DNA from: Prochlorococcus sp. AG-355-J23
Lineage (GTDB): Bacteria > Cyanobacteriota > Cyanobacteriia > PCC-6307 > Cyanobiaceae
DNA length: 64,000 nt
Reading direction: 5' to 3'
Assembly: GCA_003278705.1 (NCBI GenBank)
Contig: QCDR01000003.1
Coordinates: forward strand, 37,893-101,892
Positions within the stretch are counted from its first letter, which is position 1. Each line of letters opens with the position of its first letter. Under the pieces are notes generated by a model. The model searched no databases. It was not told where the DNA came from and saw nothing but the letters and a program-made list of their open reading frames with translations. This document shows positions 1 to 9,637 of the stretch, piece by piece. The position numbers and the translations under genes were made by a program.

Positions 1-2
1 TC

Positions 3-740
3 AGAATGAAACTTCTAGGAGCTGAAGTTAAAGTTGTAAATTCTGGAACTGCAACACTTAAGGATGCCACTAGTGAAGCCATTAGAGATTGGGTTTCTAA
101 TGTCGAAACCACACACTACATTTTAGGATCTGTTGCCGGCCCACACCCTTTCCCAAAGATTGTGCGAGATTTTCATGCAGTTATAGGTGAAGAAACTAAA
201 AAACAATGTTTAGAATCATTTGGATCTTTTCCCGATATTTTGCTTGCTTGTGTAGGTGGGGGATCAAATGCAATGGGGCTTTTCCATCCTTTTGTTAAAG
301 AAACTTCTGTGCGTCTTATTGGAGTTGAAGCCGCAGGAAGCGGAGTTGATACTGACAAACATGCTGCCACAATCACTAAAGGTTCAGTTGGAATTTTGCA
401 TGGATCAATGAGTCTTCTCTTGCAAGATGATAATGGTCAAGTACAAGAAGCTCACTCAATAAGTGCAGGTTTAGATTACCCTGGAGTAGGACCTGAACAT
501 AGCCATTTAAAAGATATAGGTAGAGCAGAATATGGATCAGTCACAGATCAAGAAGCTTTAGACGCTTTAAAACTTGTTAGTGAACTAGAAGGAATTATTC
601 CTGCACTTGAAACTTCCCATGCCTTTGCTTGGTTAGATAAATTATGCCCTACTCTTGAAAAAGATACTCATATAGTTATCAATTGCTCTGGAAGAGGCGA
701 CAAAGATGTTAATACTGTTGCATCTTCATTAGATATTTAA
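3..740 (+). CDS. trpB: Tryptophan synthase beta chain, C-terminal part (cut by window start)
   Basis: TrpB joins indole and serine to make tryptophan, using PLP and the TrpA partner. The frame is open from the first bases of the window, so the true start and the PLP lysine lie outside. About 245 residues remain. They include the glycine-rich phosphate-binding stretch [10 protein letters not shown] (near residue 82) and the C-terminal [10 protein letters not shown] segment, both typical of TrpB. The stop touches the stop of the convergent rhodanese gene. Identification is secure; only the 5' end is missing. Confidence 0.95.
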   Translation, partial: RMKLLGAEVKVVNSGTATLKDATSEAIRDWVSNVETTHYILGSVAGPHPFPKIVRDFHAVIGEETKKQCLESFGSFPDILLACVGGGSNAMGLFHPFVKETSVRLIGVEAAGSGVDTDKHAATITKGSVGILHGSMSLLLQDDNGQVQEAHSISAGLDYPGVGPEHSHLKDIGRAEYGSVTDQEALDALKLVSELEGIIPALETSHAFAWLDKLCPTLEKDTHIVINCSGRGDKDVNTVASSLDI

Positions 741-758
741 TCAATACCTTGGTATTGA
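741..758. terminator. Palindrome at the trpB/rhodanese convergent junction
   Basis: Perfect 8-bp inverted repeat TCAATACC-TT-GGTATTGA directly after the trpB stop. It sits inside the last codons of the converging gene. It could fold in RNA from either strand and act as a two-way terminator, but it has no clear U-tract, so the call is tentative. Confidence 0.35.
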
Positions 759-1091
759 TGGGTCAATATATCTACTCCATCCATCAATACCCTCCTCCAA
801 ATTCCATATTTCGCTCACAATATTATTATCCAAGCACCATTGAGAAAAGTTATAACTTCTTATTCCTGCATGACAGGTAACTACAATTTCTCTACCTAAT
901 AAACCAGCAAATATTTCTTCAACATATTCAGATGTAACTTTACTAATTGGTATATGTAAAAATTCTTTTGGGAAACGAGCCAGTTCAAGCTCTGACTGCT
1001 CTCTTACATCAATCAAGACTGGATCTTCTTTCTCAGAATTAAACCAATCATTTAGACTAGAAGCATTTATAGATTTTGGATAACTTCCCAA
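741..1091 (-). CDS. Rhodanese-like sulfurtransferase domain protein
   Basis: Single-domain rhodanese of 116 residues. The sequence shows the LIDVREQSE motif near residue 27 and the active-site loop CHAGIRS near residue 74 (Cys plus Arg of the CxxxxR loop), followed by the G(I/W)xxW-like end. Family members move sulfane sulfur through a cysteine persulfide; the physiological acceptor cannot be told from sequence. It converges on trpB with no spacer. Length is normal for a stand-alone rhodanese. Confidence 0.85.
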   Translation of the reverse strand: MGSYPKSINASSLNDWFNSEKEDPVLIDVREQSELELARFPKEFLHIPISKVTSEYVEEIFAGLLGREIVVTCHAGIRSYNFSQWCLDNNIVSEIWNLEEGIDGWSRYIDPSIPRY

Positions 1092-1180
1092 TTTATAGGA
1101 TAAATTATGTGTTATTTACAATTTAATAAATTAAGTTGCAGTAGGAAGTTTATTGTTAAAAATAAAAATAAACATTGATA

Positions 1181-2641
1181 ATGAAACTTAGAGTAATAGC
1201 AATAATCCTATTATTATCTTTATTACTTTTTTTTGGTTTTAAAAAAGTTTCTACTAATAAAAATAAGGAACAAAGTACAAATATTGAGCAACTAAATATC
1301 TTAAAATATGCACCTGAAAACAATAAATTATTATTTATTTCAAATTTAGATAATTTTAATATCGTTAATAATAATGAAAAGGATAAAAATCCAACAAATA
1401 AAGATAACTTTTTTTTAATAAAAGACTCTATATTAGATTACTTAGGAATAGATCTAGACAACAATAAATTAGACGATATCTATAATAACGAACTTATAAT
1501 CTCAACTTTTGAAAATAATAAAAAGCTTGAAGATGATATTTTGATTGTTTTTAAAATTAAGCCAGAAAAAACAATAGATGATTTATTAAATTTGCCTAAT
1601 AAAATAGATCAGATTGATGAGATAATTTCAATTAATAGAGAAAACAAAATAAATTTTCTTAACTATATATACCGAACCGACGATAATTATATAATTGCTT
1701 CATCAGATAAAAAATTAATCAAAAATAGTATTAACTCTAGTAATGATTTTAAAGAAAAAAAATTTCAATATGAGGGAGAACTTGTTGGACTGAACAATGA
1801 AAAAAATATATTATTCACAAATAAATTTTTGGAAAGTAAATTTTTTAATAAAGAAATTTTTCCTGAGAATAATGGGGATAAAATTGCTACAATTTTTGAC
1901 TTTAAAAATAAGCAACTAATTTTAAAATCATATTTACTAAATAATAAAAAAAACATTGATATTCTTACTTACGAAAAGTTAATGAATAAAAAGAATGGTA
2001 ATGAAGATAATCCTGAAAATTTAATTTTTTGTGATATGAAAAATTTTGACAAACATCTTAATCCCTTAATAAATGATTTTCAACTAAGTTTTTTTGAAGA
2101 GTTTAATCAAAATAATAATCAAAACATTTTAATTCTCAATTCAAATAAAGATTGGCTTATTACGTTTGAAAAAAATAATGAAGATCAATTTGATTTAAGT
2201 GCTTTGAAAAAGCTAAAAGATTTCAACAAATATACTTTGAAACAAAATGAAGATATTTATACTATGTATTCCAAAGATATTCTTGAAGAAAAAGACGATG
2301 TTATAAAACAATTATCTTTTGAAAATATCTATTCGATAGAATCAAAAGGTTTACAAATCATAAGTAATAATTTAATTGATGGTAAAGAATTTGAGAAAAT
2401 ATCAAAAAAATTTTTTAACCTAAAAAGTAATAAAGATAAATCTGCTTTTCTTTATTCAAAAGTTGATATCAAAGATGGTAATTCTAATAAAATTGAATAT
2501 TTACCTGATTTGGAAGATCTTAATTTTCTCATTAAAAATATTTTAAAAATATCAAATGAAGAATCGCTGGAAATCATAAGTCAGTCTATTCCTGAAAAAA
2601 ATCCAATTATTTACAGAGAAACAATATTAAACATTCTTTAA
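1181..2641 (+). CDS. Conserved membrane-anchored protein, DUF3352-like
   Basis: A protein of 486 residues with one N-terminal hydrophobic segment (about residues 3-20), then a large hydrophilic domain very rich in Lys, Asn, Asp and Ile. I chose ATG 1181; a TTG lies two codons upstream (1175). The segment after the anchor (LKYAPENNKLLFIS) resembles the start of DUF3352, a cyanobacterial domain of unknown function that usually begins with a P..A.L..S strand. The body is probably periplasmic or lumenal. The coding sequence is even richer in A+T than its neighbours, which probably reflects relaxed composition rather than transfer. Function unknown. Confidence 0.7.
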   Translation: MKLRVIAIILLLSLLLFFGFKKVSTNKNKEQSTNIEQLNILKYAPENNKLLFISNLDNFNIVNNNEKDKNPTNKDNFFLIKDSILDYLGIDLDNNKLDDIYNNELIISTFENNKKLEDDILIVFKIKPEKTIDDLLNLPNKIDQIDEIISINRENKINFLNYIYRTDDNYIIASSDKKLIKNSINSSNDFKEKKFQYEGELVGLNNEKNILFTNKFLESKFFNKEIFPENNGDKIATIFDFKNKQLILKSYLLNNKKNIDILTYEKLMNKKNGNEDNPENLIFCDMKNFDKHLNPLINDFQLSFFEEFNQNNNQNILILNSNKDWLITFEKNNEDQFDLSALKKLKDFNKYTLKQNEDIYTMYSKDILEEKDDVIKQLSFENIYSIESKGLQIISNNLIDGKEFEKISKKFFNLKSNKDKSAFLYSKVDIKDGNSNKIEYLPDLEDLNFLIKNILKISNEESLEIISQSIPEKNPIIYRETILNIL

Positions 2642-2768
2642 ATTAAATTTATTCAAACAAGCTTCCAAAAACATTCATTTTAATTTTTTGCGAAGTTAAT
2701 ATCTTGTGGTTAATTAAAAATTATTTGACTATCTTTAATCTATAAGTATTTGATATTGTATTAAGCAA

Positions 2769-3914
2769 TTGGATAGTAACAAACTAATTTTAAAACCAGG
2801 ATTAGAGGGTGTCCCAGTTACTAATTCATCCATATGTGATATTGACGGCAACAAAGGTAAATTATTGTATAGAGGCTATTCCATTGAGGAACTATCCAAA
2901 AAAAGCAGTTTTTTAGAAACCGCTTACCTATTGATTTGGGGTGAATTGCCCACAGCTATTCAACTAAGAGATTTCGAGCAAGAAGTTCAGATGCATAGAA
3001 GGTTAAGTTTTAGAGTTAGAGATATGATGAAATGTTTCCCTGCAACTGGTCATCCTATGGATGCTCTTCAATCTAGTGCAGCTTCTTTGGGGCTCTTCTA
3101 TTCGCGTAGAGCAATAGATGATCCTAATTACATCTACAACGCAGTAATAAGACTAATAGCAAAAATACCCACAATGATTGCAGCGTTCCAACTTATTAGA
3201 AAAGGACAAGACCCAATTCAACCTAGAGATGATCTAACTTACTCATCAAATTTTCTTTACATGTTGACTGAAAAAGAACAAGATCCTATAGCCGCAAAAG
3301 TTTTTGATAGGTGTTTAATTCTACATGCCGAACATAGTTTAAACGCCAGTACATTTAGCGCTAGAGTTACTGCAAGCACTCTTACAGACCCATATGCTGT
3401 CATCGCCTCTGCAGTAGGAACACTTGCTGGCCCACTGCATGGAGGAGCAAATGAGGATGTGATTGCAATGTTAGAAGAGATTAAAACTCCAGAAAATGCT
3501 GGGTCTTTTTTAGATAAGGCAATAAAAAATAAAAATAAGATAATGGGCTTCGGCCACAGAGAATATAAAGTCAAAGATCCAAGAGCAATAATTCTTCAAA
3601 AACTGGCAGAAGAGCTTTTCATTAGATTTGGAGCAGATGAAATGTATGAAGTTGCTAAATCACTTGAGGCAGAGGCAATACCAAGACTAGGTCCTAAGGG
3701 TATATTCCCTAACGTGGACTTTTATTCTGGTCTTGTTTATAGAAAACTTGGTATTCCTCGTGATTTATTTACTCCAATTTTTGCCATATCTAGAGTGGCT
3801 GGTTGGTTAGCTCATTGGAGAGAGCAACTTGGAGCAAATAGAATTTTCAGACCATCGCAAATATACACGGGTTCAGCACCAAGAGATTGGATCAGCCTAG
3901 AAAACAGAGAATAA
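2769..3914 (+). CDS. gltA: Citrate synthase
   Basis: Condenses acetyl-CoA and oxaloacetate to citrate, the entry to the incomplete cyanobacterial TCA route that supplies 2-oxoglutarate for nitrogen assimilation. Visible motifs are the catalytic-site histidines in HAEHSLNAST (near residue 179) and GPLHGGANE (near 219), GFGHREYKVKDPRA (near 260), and the NVDFYSG aspartate near 316. The 381-residue length fits the short bacterial type. The start is TTG at 2769, which matches the family N-terminus (LILKPGLEGVPV). It stands alone, 75 bp before ndhA. Confidence 0.95.
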   Translation: MDSNKLILKPGLEGVPVTNSSICDIDGNKGKLLYRGYSIEELSKKSSFLETAYLLIWGELPTAIQLRDFEQEVQMHRRLSFRVRDMMKCFPATGHPMDALQSSAASLGLFYSRRAIDDPNYIYNAVIRLIAKIPTMIAAFQLIRKGQDPIQPRDDLTYSSNFLYMLTEKEQDPIAAKVFDRCLILHAEHSLNASTFSARVTASTLTDPYAVIASAVGTLAGPLHGGANEDVIAMLEEIKTPENAGSFLDKAIKNKNKIMGFGHREYKVKDPRAIILQKLAEELFIRFGADEMYEVAKSLEAEAIPRLGPKGIFPNVDFYSGLVYRKLGIPRDLFTPIFAISRVAGWLAHWREQLGANRIFRPSQIYTGSAPRDWISLENRE

Positions 3915-3989
3915 TATTTGCAGCTTTTCATAAAAAACACACATATTGTTTGTGAAGAGTTAATCTATTAAATAAATAACATAAAAATT

Positions 3990-5108
3990 TTGGAATACAG
4001 ATTAGATCTCGAATATAGTTTTAATGAATTCTTAAAGGGTTTTGGCCTTTCCAGCGAAATCGCTCATATAATTTGGCTCCCTCTCCCTATGCTTTTGGTT
4101 TTGGTGGCGGCAGTAGTTGGAGTGTTAGTAACAGTTTGGCTTGAAAGAAAAATATCTGCTGCTGCTCAACAAAGAATAGGTCCCGAATATGCAGGAGCGC
4201 TTGGCGTCCTTCAACCAATTGCAGATGGTCTTAAGTTACTTGTAAAAGAGGATATTATTCCTGCTAAAGCAGATGGAATTCTCTTCACTGCAGGACCTAT
4301 TTTAGTTCTTGTTCCAGTGATTCTGTCCTGGCTAATTGTTCCTTTTGGACAAAACCTTTTAATAAGTAACGTTGGTATTGGAATTTTCCTATGGATCGCT
4401 TTAAGCAGTATCCAGCCAATTGGACTTCTCATGAGCGGATATGCATCAAATAATAAGTATTCTTTATTAGGAGGTTTAAGAGCAGCAGCTCAATCAATAA
4501 GTTATGAAATTCCTCTAGCTTTATCTGTACTGGCTATCGTTCTAATGACAAATTCTCTAAGCACTATTGACATTGTCAACCAACAAAGTGGTGCTGGAAT
4601 ACTAAGTTGGAATATATGGCGACAACCAGTTGGTTTTATAGTCTTTTGGATTTGTGCTCTTGCAGAATGTGAGAGACTTCCATTTGACTTGCCTGAAGCT
4701 GAAGAAGAATTAGTTGCAGGATATCAAACTGAATATGCAGGGATGAAATTCGCATTGTTCTATCTTGGCAGTTACATTAATTTAATCCTTTCAGCTTTAT
4801 TGGTATCAATACTTTATTTAGGAGGATGGGGTTTTCCTATTCCAGTTGAATTAATAGCTAAATTTCTAAACCTACCAATTAATGCACCTTTCATACAAGT
4901 TTTCACTGCATCAATAGGAATTGTAATGACTGTATTAAAAGCGTATCTTTTAGTTTTCATTGCAATATTATTGCGTTGGACAACTCCTAGAGTAAGAATA
5001 GATCAACTATTAGATCTAGGATGGAAGTTTCTTCTTCCAATTTCTCTTGCTAATCTTTTGATAACTGCAGGATTAAAACTCGCTTTTCCTCAATTCTTTG
5101 GTGGTTAA
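3990..5108 (+). CDS. ndhA: NAD(P)H-quinone oxidoreductase subunit 1 (NdhA)
   Basis: Membrane subunit of the NDH-1 complex that forms the quinone-access channel and links the peripheral arm to the membrane arm in thylakoids. The sequence has about eight hydrophobic helices, the [23 protein letters not shown] block (residues about 50-72) and the [24 protein letters not shown] loop (about 220-245), both diagnostic for NdhA/NuoH. The start is TTG at 3990. First gene of the ndhA-I-G-E operon. Confidence 0.97.
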   Translation: MEYRLDLEYSFNEFLKGFGLSSEIAHIIWLPLPMLLVLVAAVVGVLVTVWLERKISAAAQQRIGPEYAGALGVLQPIADGLKLLVKEDIIPAKADGILFTAGPILVLVPVILSWLIVPFGQNLLISNVGIGIFLWIALSSIQPIGLLMSGYASNNKYSLLGGLRAAAQSISYEIPLALSVLAIVLMTNSLSTIDIVNQQSGAGILSWNIWRQPVGFIVFWICALAECERLPFDLPEAEEELVAGYQTEYAGMKFALFYLGSYINLILSALLVSILYLGGWGFPIPVELIAKFLNLPINAPFIQVFTASIGIVMTVLKAYLLVFIAILLRWTTPRVRIDQLLDLGWKFLLPISLANLLITAGLKLAFPQFFGG

Positions 5109-5110
5109 AC

Positions 5111-5128
5111 TTAAGTAAAAATACTTAA
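5111..5128. repeat. AT-rich inverted repeat between ndhA and ndhI
   Basis: Perfect 7-bp arms TTAAGTA / TACTTAA around a 4-base A loop, right after the ndhA stop. It may be a weak hairpin that stabilises or processes the transcript inside the operon. With only one G-C pair per stem it is unlikely to terminate efficiently. Confidence 0.3.
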
Positions 5129-5176
5129 ATTGAAAATTAATCCACTAAAATAAAATAACTAAGTAAATTCTTCAAA

Positions 5177-5803
5177 ATGAAAAATTTCCTTCAACAAATA
5201 AATAGCTATATCAAAGAAGCATTTAATGCTGGTAAATATTTATATAATGGCTTATCAGTAACTTTTGATCATCTTCGAAGAAGACCTGTTACTGTCCAAT
5301 ATCCCTATGAAAAATTAATACCATCTGAAAGATATAGAGGAAGAATACATTATGAATTTGATAAATGTATTGCTTGTGAAGTTTGCGTGAGAGTATGCCC
5401 CATAAATCTACCAGTCGTTGATTGGGTAATGAATAAAGAAACCAAAAAAAAAGAACTCAGAAATTATTCTATTGACTTTGGAGTTTGTATATTTTGTGGA
5501 AATTGCGTTGAATATTGTCCAACTAATTGTCTTTCAATGACCGAAGAATATGAATTAGCTACTTTTGACAGACACAATCTAAATTTTGATAATGTTGCAC
5601 TCGGTAGGTTACCTACAAATGTCACAACAGATCCTTCAGTTAAACCGCTAAGAGAACTAGCCTATCTTCCAAAAGGTGTCATGGACCCTCATGAAATCCC
5701 AGCTTCAGATTCTAGAGTTGGTAAATTACCAGAAGAAGTTTATGATTGGATGAGACCAGATTCCAATGAAAATAAAGATAAAGTTTCTAATTCAAACAAT
5801 TAA
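5177..5803 (+). CDS. ndhI: NAD(P)H-quinone oxidoreductase subunit I (NdhI)
   Basis: Peripheral-arm subunit carrying two [4Fe-4S] clusters that pass electrons toward plastoquinone. Two ferredoxin-type motifs are intact: [12 protein letters not shown] (near residue 63) and [12 protein letters not shown] (near residue 102). The N-terminal [26 protein letters not shown] segment is conserved in NdhI. 208 residues with an acidic/Asn-rich tail. It lies 68 bp after ndhA and 13 bp before ndhG. Confidence 0.97.
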   Translation: MKNFLQQINSYIKEAFNAGKYLYNGLSVTFDHLRRRPVTVQYPYEKLIPSERYRGRIHYEFDKCIACEVCVRVCPINLPVVDWVMNKETKKKELRNYSIDFGVCIFCGNCVEYCPTNCLSMTEEYELATFDRHNLNFDNVALGRLPTNVTTDPSVKPLRELAYLPKGVMDPHEIPASDSRVGKLPEEVYDWMRPDSNENKDKVSNSNN

Positions 5804-5816
5804 TTTCCATTAATTT

Positions 5817-6416
5817 ATGTCCATTGCAATAACAACTCAAATTATTTGTTTTACAATTTTATCTTTAGTTATCCTTATTGGAGCACTTGGTGTTGTATTA
5901 CTCGAAAGTATTGTTTATTCAGCCTTTCTTCTAGGAGGAGTTTTCATGAGCGTGGCTGGATTATATCTTCTTTTAAATGCAAGTTTTGTTGCTGCAGCAC
6001 AAGTTTTAGTTTATGTGGGTGCAGTGAATGTATTAATAATTTTTGCAATAATGCTAGTCAATAAAAAAGAAGATTTAAAGCCCATCAATGACATTAAATC
6101 GAGAAGAATCATATCAACAACAATATGTTTAACCCTTCTAAGCCTTTTAATAAGAGTTGACTTAACTAATGTATGGAGCCTATCAAGTCCTCAAAACTCT
6201 ATAGGAGAAGAATCAACTATCAGAATTGGTGAACATCTATTTAGTGATTATTTACTCCCATTTGAAGTAGCATCAGTTTTACTTTTAATGGCAATGATTG
6301 GAGCTATAGTTTTGGCTAGAAGAGATGTAATGAGCAAGGATATTTCCACTGGATTACCTGTTGATCAAGAGTTAATTGAAAAATCATCAGAACCATTACT
6401 TACAAATAAAAATTAA
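5817..6416 (+). CDS. ndhG: NAD(P)H-quinone oxidoreductase subunit 6 (NdhG)
   Basis: Integral membrane subunit of NDH-1, equivalent to NuoJ. About five hydrophobic helices are visible, with the family block SFVAAAQVLVYVGAVNVLIIFAIML (residues about 56-80) that holds the pi-bulge helix. The C-terminal half ends in a polar tail after MAMIGAIVLARRD. Third gene of the ndhA-I-G-E operon; spacing to both neighbours is under 20 bp. Confidence 0.96.
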   Translation: MSIAITTQIICFTILSLVILIGALGVVLLESIVYSAFLLGGVFMSVAGLYLLLNASFVAAAQVLVYVGAVNVLIIFAIMLVNKKEDLKPINDIKSRRIISTTICLTLLSLLIRVDLTNVWSLSSPQNSIGEESTIRIGEHLFSDYLLPFEVASVLLLMAMIGAIVLARRDVMSKDISTGLPVDQELIEKSSEPLLTNKN

Positions 6417-6434
6417 CCTTTCACCTTTCTTATT

Positions 6435-6755
6435 ATGGATTTACAATCAATTCCTATTCAAGCTTTTTTAATAGTATCTTCAACACTGTTCTGTATTGGT
6501 ATTTGGGGATTATTAAATAGCAGAAATGCAGTAAGAGTTCTTATGAGCATTGAGTTAATGCTTAATGCAGTAAATATAAACTTGATGGCGTTTTCTTCCT
6601 ATGTTGATAATAATTTAATTCAAGGACAAGTTTTTACAATTTTTGTGATTACTGTAGCCGCTGCAGAAGCAGCAGTTGGATTAGCTATCTTGTTATCTCT
6701 TTATAGGAATAGGGTGACTGTAGATATGGAAAGTTTTAATTTATTAAAATGGTAA
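6435..6755 (+). CDS. ndhE: NAD(P)H-quinone oxidoreductase subunit 4L (NdhE)
   Basis: Small three-helix membrane subunit (NuoK type) of 106 residues that takes part in proton translocation. The helix-2 glutamate in SIELMLNAVNINLMAF (near residue 39) and the second one in VAAAEAAVGLAILL (near 77) are both present. Last ndh gene of this operon; nadK follows after 9 bp and is probably co-transcribed. Confidence 0.97.
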   Translation: MDLQSIPIQAFLIVSSTLFCIGIWGLLNSRNAVRVLMSIELMLNAVNINLMAFSSYVDNNLIQGQVFTIFVITVAAAEAAVGLAILLSLYRNRVTVDMESFNLLKW

Positions 6756-6764
6756 AACCACTAA

Positions 6765-7676
6765 ATGAAACTTTCATTGGTGCTTATTGTATATCGTTCA
6801 GATAGTTCTATTGCTCAAGAGGCTTCAAAATTCTGTGAAGAAGTCCTCAAAGCTAAAAAAATAAAATCAAAAAGAATTGATAGTGATTTTTATAAAGATG
6901 AAATTGAAAAATATTTTTGTAATCTAGAATTACAACCTAATATTGGCATAGTTCTTGGTGGAGATGGAACCTTTCTTAAATGTGCAAATGCTTTAGCTGA
7001 TTATGATATTCCTTTATTGAGTATTAATATTGGTGGTAATCTTGGTTTCCTTACGCAAGAAAAAGATTTTTTGTTTGACAAATCTTTTATTGAAATCCTT
7101 GAAAACGAAGAATATAAAATTGACTTTCGTAATAGATTAAATTGTAATGTTTGTATTAATGGGGCAAGTTCTGAGAAAAAGATTATAAAAAGTTACGATG
7201 CCTTAAATGATTTTTATTTTAAATCTGTTGAAGAAGACGTTTCTCCAACCAACCAAATACAAATTGAAATAGATAACGAGAAGGTTAATGAATACAAAGG
7301 TGATGGATTAATCATATCTACATCTACTGGATCAACAGCCTACTCAATGGCCGCAGGGGGGCCAATAGTGCACCCTAGTATTGATGCAATGATAATTAAT
7401 CCTATTTGCCCAATGAGTTTGGCCAGTAGACCAATAGTTATACCTAATACAAGTAAGGTAATCATAAAACCTGTAAAAAAAAGTAAAGGGGAAATTAAAT
7501 TATGGAGAGATGGTTCAAAATGTATGACCATTAAGGAAAATTATTATTGTGAGATCAAAAAAGGGCAATCGCCCTGCAAAATAATAAAGTTTAAAAAAAG
7601 CACAAGTTACTACAATACCCTAATTAAAAAACTAGATTGGAAAGGTGATTTATCTCAAAAAAATTTCAAAAATTAA
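6765..7676 (+). CDS. nadK: NAD kinase
   Basis: Phosphorylates NAD to NADP, the acceptor of photosynthetic electron transport. The family motifs are clear: [11 protein letters not shown] (GGDG, near residue 65), the substrate loop LNDFYF (near 149), and [22 protein letters not shown] (near 179). The C-terminus carries the [11 protein letters not shown] and WRDGSK strands. 303 residues. The position downstream of four ndh genes links NADP supply with NDH-1. The stop codon abuts the ATG of the next gene, suggesting translational coupling. Confidence 0.95.
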   Translation: MKLSLVLIVYRSDSSIAQEASKFCEEVLKAKKIKSKRIDSDFYKDEIEKYFCNLELQPNIGIVLGGDGTFLKCANALADYDIPLLSINIGGNLGFLTQEKDFLFDKSFIEILENEEYKIDFRNRLNCNVCINGASSEKKIIKSYDALNDFYFKSVEEDVSPTNQIQIEIDNEKVNEYKGDGLIISTSTGSTAYSMAAGGPIVHPSIDAMIINPICPMSLASRPIVIPNTSKVIIKPVKKSKGEIKLWRDGSKCMTIKENYYCEIKKGQSPCKIIKFKKSTSYYNTLIKKLDWKGDLSQKNFKN

Positions 7677-8150
7677 ATGGGCTTAGAAATAGAAAGAAGA
7701 TTTCTTATAAAAAATGATAATTGGAAAGAATTCATAAATAAAAAAATTTATATTGAACAAGGATATTTATCTCAAAGTTTAGATGGTTGGATTATTAGGG
7801 TAAGGCTTATAGGCAAAAACTCTAAAATTGCACTTAAAAAACATATCAAGGGCTTTACCAACTTTGAATTTGAATACTCCATTCCACGAAGAGATGCTGA
7901 AACAATAATGTCAAATCTTTCAAATACTATTAAAAAAGATAGATTCTTTCTAAAAATTGAAAAAAAATCTTGGATAATAGATTGCTTTAAAGAAAATAAT
8001 TATCCACTTGAAATTGCAGAAATTGAACTTTCTAATGAAGAGGAAGATTTATTTCTTCCATCTTTCATTTCAAAAGAAATTACTGGGCTAACCCATTACT
8101 CCAACTTCAGTCTCGCTAACAATCCTTTTTCAGAGTGGAAAGAAGACTAA
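7677..8150 (+). CDS. CYTH (triphosphate tunnel) domain protein
   Basis: 157 residues starting with the EIERRFL signature (residues 3-9) of the CYTH/triphosphate tunnel metalloenzyme family. Alternating charged strands follow (IRVRLIG, IALKKHI, FEFEYSIP, LEIAEIEL) that would line the tunnel. Bacterial members hydrolyse inorganic triphosphate or bind nucleotides; the substrate cannot be told here. It starts immediately after the nadK stop. Confidence 0.85.
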   Translation: MGLEIERRFLIKNDNWKEFINKKIYIEQGYLSQSLDGWIIRVRLIGKNSKIALKKHIKGFTNFEFEYSIPRRDAETIMSNLSNTIKKDRFFLKIEKKSWIIDCFKENNYPLEIAEIELSNEEEDLFLPSFISKEITGLTHYSNFSLANNPFSEWKED

Positions 8151-8239
8151 TTAACAACTTTCAAAAATAACTAGTCAAAGGAACCACACATCCTTTATAT
8201 TTTCTTTATGTTTAATAAAATTTTTTTTATTTTCCTCAG

Positions 8240-8428
8240 ATGTATGGTCTATACGACAAGGAAGGAATATTGAGATTTGTTGATTCAGACAAGGATGCAT
8301 GTATTGCATATGCTGAACTCTTCGAATTAGGTTCTACAAATTATTGTCTAATGGATTTGGCTAACAATACAACAAAAGTAAAGGGTAATACTAATCTTGA
8401 TCAGAGTCTGGGAGGGTACAACAATTAA
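8240..8428 (+). CDS. Small conserved hypothetical protein
   Basis: A 62-residue soluble protein (MYGLYDKEGILRFVDSD...), with alternating hydrophobic positions and one cysteine pair (C14, C36). No function recognised. Its 3' end overlaps the convergent PedR-like gene by 38 bp. It has its own upstream spacer of about 90 bp and a sensible composition, so I take it as a real gene rather than a shadow. Confidence 0.6.
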   Translation: MYGLYDKEGILRFVDSDKDACIAYAELFELGSTNYCLMDLANNTTKVKGNTNLDQSLGGYNN

Positions 8429-8669
8429 ACCCATCTCTACAAATCTTTCCGTTGTCCATTGCCCAATTCAAAAGTGCTACTCTGTTTTTAGAACCAGTTT
8501 TTGTAAACATATTACTTACATGATTATCAACAGTTCTTTTACTAATAGTTAGTTTCACCGCAATTTCTTGATTTGTGAGCCCATCAGCTACGAGATCAAT
8601 GATTTCCATCTCTCTTGCTGAGAGACCCATCATATCAATGTTGTTTACTTCTTCTTCAACCATTTGCAT
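8391..8669 (-). CDS. Small LuxR-type HTH regulator, PedR-like
   Basis: A 92-residue protein made almost entirely of a GerE/LuxR helix-turn-helix (LSAREMEIIDLVADGLTNQEIA, residues about 16-37, then ISKRTVDNHVSNMFTKTGSKNR). No receiver domain is present. The tail has three cysteines (C77, C84, C85). This architecture matches PedR of Synechocystis, a small LuxR regulator that responds to photosynthetic electron transport through redox. Orthology is inferred from size, domain and tail cysteines. It overlaps the convergent small gene by 38 bp. Confidence 0.8.
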   Translation of the reverse strand: MQMVEEEVNNIDMMGLSAREMEIIDLVADGLTNQEIAVKLTISKRTVDNHVSNMFTKTGSKNRVALLNWAMDNGKICRDGFNCCTLPDSDQD

Positions 8670-8746
8670 TTAAACAGTTCCTTTTTTATATTAATTAAGT
8701 TTAGCAATCTCAGTACACTTGTTAACCAACTAGGAAACAAAAGCAA

Positions 8747-9637
8747 TTGAAATCAAAACTTCAGCAGACTTTAGAAAAAAAATCTAAGGTAATAACGGCA
8801 GAGTTAATGCCGCCAAGAGGTGGAAGCCCCATAAGATCTCTTAAGATAGCACAACTTTTGAAGGATAAGGTACATGCTGTTAACATTACTGATGGAAGCA
8901 GAGCTGTAATGAGAATGTGCAGCTTGGCAATGTCCAAACTATTACTGGAAAATGGGATAGAACCAGTAATGCAAATTTCTTGCAGAGATCGTAATAAAAT
9001 TGCTTTACAATCAGACATTCTGGGAGCAAATGCTTTAGGTATTAGAAACATCTTATGCATTACTGGTGATTCGGTAAAAGCAGGGGATCAACAAGATACC
9101 AAGGCCGTACATGAGTTTGAGTCAGTTAGATTGCTTCAACAAATTCAGGCTTTCAATAAAGGAATTGATCCTACTCTAGGAGAACTTTCCGATAAAAAAA
9201 CATTTATTTTTGCAGGTGCTGCAGCTGATCCAAATTGCAGAAATAAAAGAAGTTTAGAAAATAGAATGAGAAAGAAAAAAGAGGCTGGAGCTGGATTTAT
9301 ACAAACTCAAATGGTTATGGAAAAAGAAAATTTGATAGAGTTTTGTGAAAAAATTAGCAATCCTCTTGAAATTCCTGTAATTGCAGGTGTATTCCTATTA
9401 AAGTCTTATAAAAACGCTCTCTTTATAAACAAATACGTTCCAGGAGCAAACATCCCCGAAAATATCTTAAATCGTCTTAAAGATGCTAAAGACCCATTAC
9501 AAGAAGGTATTAACATTGCATCTGAACAAGCCCATGATTTTATTAATATCGCAAATGGTGTTCATATAATGGCCGTAAAAGCAGAGCATTTAATTCCTGA
9601 GATTATTGAAAAAGCTAATCTTAGTCTGGCATATTAA
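8747..9637 (+). CDS. metF: Methylenetetrahydrofolate reductase
   Basis: Flavoprotein that reduces 5,10-methylene-THF to 5-methyl-THF for methionine synthesis. The 296-residue protein starts at TTG 8747 and has the N-terminal strand VITAELMPPRGG (MTHFR E-x-x-PPR signature), NITDGSRAVMRMCS, the NILCITGD loop (near residue 103), and the FIQTQMV strand (near 186). Length is normal for the single-domain bacterial enzyme. Its end overlaps the convergent nucleotidyltransferase gene by 17 bp. Confidence 0.93.
   Translation: MKSKLQQTLEKKSKVITAELMPPRGGSPIRSLKIAQLLKDKVHAVNITDGSRAVMRMCSLAMSKLLLENGIEPVMQISCRDRNKIALQSDILGANALGIRNILCITGDSVKAGDQQDTKAVHEFESVRLLQQIQAFNKGIDPTLGELSDKKTFIFAGAAADPNCRNKRSLENRMRKKKEAGAGFIQTQMVMEKENLIEFCEKISNPLEIPVIAGVFLLKSYKNALFINKYVPGANIPENILNRLKDAKDPLQEGINIASEQAHDFINIANGVHIMAVKAEHLIPEIIEKANLSLAY

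Noticed and set aside
3257..3574. 105-codon ORF antisense to gltA
   Set aside because: Shadow of a highly conserved gene, no start signal.
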